Source: Myxococcales bacterium (GTDB lineage Bacteria; Myxococcota_A; Polyangia; DRWM01; JAAZOP01). From it: a DNA stretch of 36,107 nt. The translations under genes and the position numbers were made by a program. Shown here in pieces: positions 35,155 to 36,107 of this stretch (position 1 is the first letter of the stretch; each line of letters opens with the position of its first letter). Below the pieces are notes generated by a model. It did not search any database, was not told where the DNA came from, and was given only the letters and a program-made list of their open reading frames with translations. The stretch lies in assembly GCA_012797735.1 (NCBI GenBank), contig JAAZOP010000212.1, forward strand, positions 1 through 36,107, given 5' to 3'.

Positions 35155-36107
35155 TCAGGGCGCCGCGCAGAGGAACCGGAGGCTCGCGGCCTCGATCGAA
35201 TCGTCGGCGCCCGCCTCCCGAAACACCAGCTCCCACAGACCGGCGGCCCGCGGGCCGCGCTCCAGCGGCAGGGTCCTCGAGAACCGATGCCGCCCGGGAC
35301 GGTCGACTCCGGCGTGGGCCAGCACCCGGCCGAGGTCGTGCGTCGTCCCGTCGGGCTCGACCAGCCGGACTCGCCCTTCGGTCGCCGTGCGGAAACCCAG
35401 CTCGAGATCCGCGACGACGCCGCCCAGGGTGCAATCGCGGCGGACGGCAACGAGCGCGCGGGCGTCGGCGCCGGGACGGGGCCGGCGGGCGCCGGGCTCC
35501 CAACGCGCCGTCCATTCGTCGAGCCGGACGCCGTCGCCCGCGTCGCCCCAAGCGCTCGGCGCGCCCCGGCGGGGCTCGCAGAACAGCCGCAACCGCACCA
35601 CCGTCACGTCCGGCACCGGCATCGGCGCGGTCTCGCCCGTCGCGGACTGCGAGTAGTCCGCGCCGCGCAGGCGGCTCTCGAAGACCCAGGTTCCGGCCAT
35701 CGGAGTCCCGCGTTCGTCGTGGAGGTCCTCCAGCGCCGCCCAGTCCCAGGTCTTGACGAAATCGATCTGGAGCGCCCGCAGGCGCAGCCGCGCGGACCGT
35801 CCCGAGGGCGCGGTCAGCGTGACGGAACCGTCGGGCATGCTGTTCACCCCGACGTCGAGTTCGACGCGCCCGAGCGGGCACGCCTCGGCGACCTCGAAGA
35901 CCCGGCGAACGGTTCCGAAGCCGAGCTGCTGCGCCTCGACGACCACGTCGCCCTCGGAGACCACCGGCTCGAAGTCGGAATCGCCGGGCGCCGACGCGCC
36001 GTCGGGCGTTCCGGCCGGGGCCGTCGCGACGGCGCCGCTCGGCGACGCCGGGTCGGTCGCCCGCAGGCCGTCGGTCGCGTTCGCCGACGACGCGACCGGC
36101 GCGGCAT
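35155..36107 (-). CDS. Partial secreted protein with two P-domain-like repeats
   Basis: The C-terminal part of a gene on the minus strand; the frame is open to the window edge, so the N-terminus is missing and the GTG at 35964 is probably not the start. The first 50 or so visible residues are a low-complexity A/S/P/T/G/D linker, as in exported proteins. Two beta-sandwich-like units follow. Unit one runs from LGFGTVRRVFEVAEACPLGRV to VVRLRLFC and contains PSGRSARL and GTPMAGTWVF. Unit two runs from CTLGGVVADLELGF to ASLRFLC and contains EPDGTTHDLG and AAGLWELVF. The pattern of a P/DG turn, L, then AG-W-L/F resembles proprotein-convertase P domains, often found next to proteases. This likeness is by eye and moderate. 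It converges with the DUF2284 gene, 51 bases apart. Confidence 0.65.
   Translation of the reverse strand, partial: AAPVASSANATDGLRATDPASPSGAVATAPAGTPDGASAPGDSDFEPVVSEGDVVVEAQQLGFGTVRRVFEVAEACPLGRVELDVGVNSMPDGSVTLTAPSGRSARLRLRALQIDFVKTWDWAALEDLHDERGTPMAGTWVFESRLRGADYSQSATGETAPMPVPDVTVVRLRLFCEPRRGAPSAWGDAGDGVRLDEWTARWEPGARRPRPGADARALVAVRRDCTLGGVVADLELGFRTATEGRVRLVEPDGTTHDLGRVLAHAGVDRPGRHRFSRTLPLERGPRAAGLWELVFREAGADDSIEAASLRFLCAAP

Overview
The window is a very GC-rich bacterial segment with about 27 protein genes. I saw no rRNA, tRNA, CRISPR array or insertion sequence. The organism is probably an anaerobic or facultative member of the Myxococcota or a neighbouring 'deltaproteobacterial-grade' phylum. 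This rests on the very high GC, a lipoprotein with Myxococcus-type Cys-rich (DUF4215) repeats plus a fibro-slime domain, many two-component proteins and NtrC/sigma54 control. It is an inference, not a phylogenetic result.

Layout. 1-339 is the tail of a radical SAM/SPASM protein. 395-2599 holds two damaged genes side by side: an acyl-CoA synthetase with an internal deletion and frameshift, and a coiled-coil lipoprotein with an in-frame TAG. 2812-5678 encodes an MsrB-MsrA fusion and a K+ channel with two RCK (TrkA-N) domains. 5888-8768 is a membrane PAS histidine kinase overlapping an NtrC-type sigma54 activator. A 321-bp gap then carries a good -24/-12 promoter at 9029-9044.

9090-26893 is one long co-directional [FeFe]-hydrogenase island. 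It has four parts. (i) A five-gene regulatory module of translationally coupled genes: DRTGG protein, RsbW-like kinase fused to ferredoxin and a degenerate H-cluster domain, second DRTGG protein, PHP phosphoesterase, stand-alone HATPase. (ii) The structural genes of an NAD(P)-linked, probably electron-bifurcating hydrogenase, hndABCD; here the flavoprotein HndC is fused to a complete GltD/NfnB-like NADPH oxidoreductase. (iii) A hydrogenase-derived sensor histidine kinase, a receiver and a REC-PAS-kinase. (iv) The H-cluster maturases hydE, hydF and hydG, ending with a second receiver that resembles the first.

27227-36107 is more ordinary: wrbA, an unrecognised membrane protein with an acidic middle, the Cys-rich fibro-slime lipoprotein, then a pdxA-uvrA operon on the minus strand divergent from ftsB, a DUF2284 protein, and a partial secreted protein with two P-domain-like repeats.

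How it may work together (inference). The membrane kinase and NtrC protein would activate sigma54 transcription from 9029-9044, producing the regulatory module, hydrogenase and maturases together. Two different proteins reuse the hydrogenase fold as a sensor: one attached to an RsbW-type kinase, the other to a histidine kinase. They could report H2 or ferredoxin redox state to the two receivers, the REC-PAS-kinase and the DRTGG/PHP proteins. This H2/redox signalling layer is the most interesting and least described part of the window.
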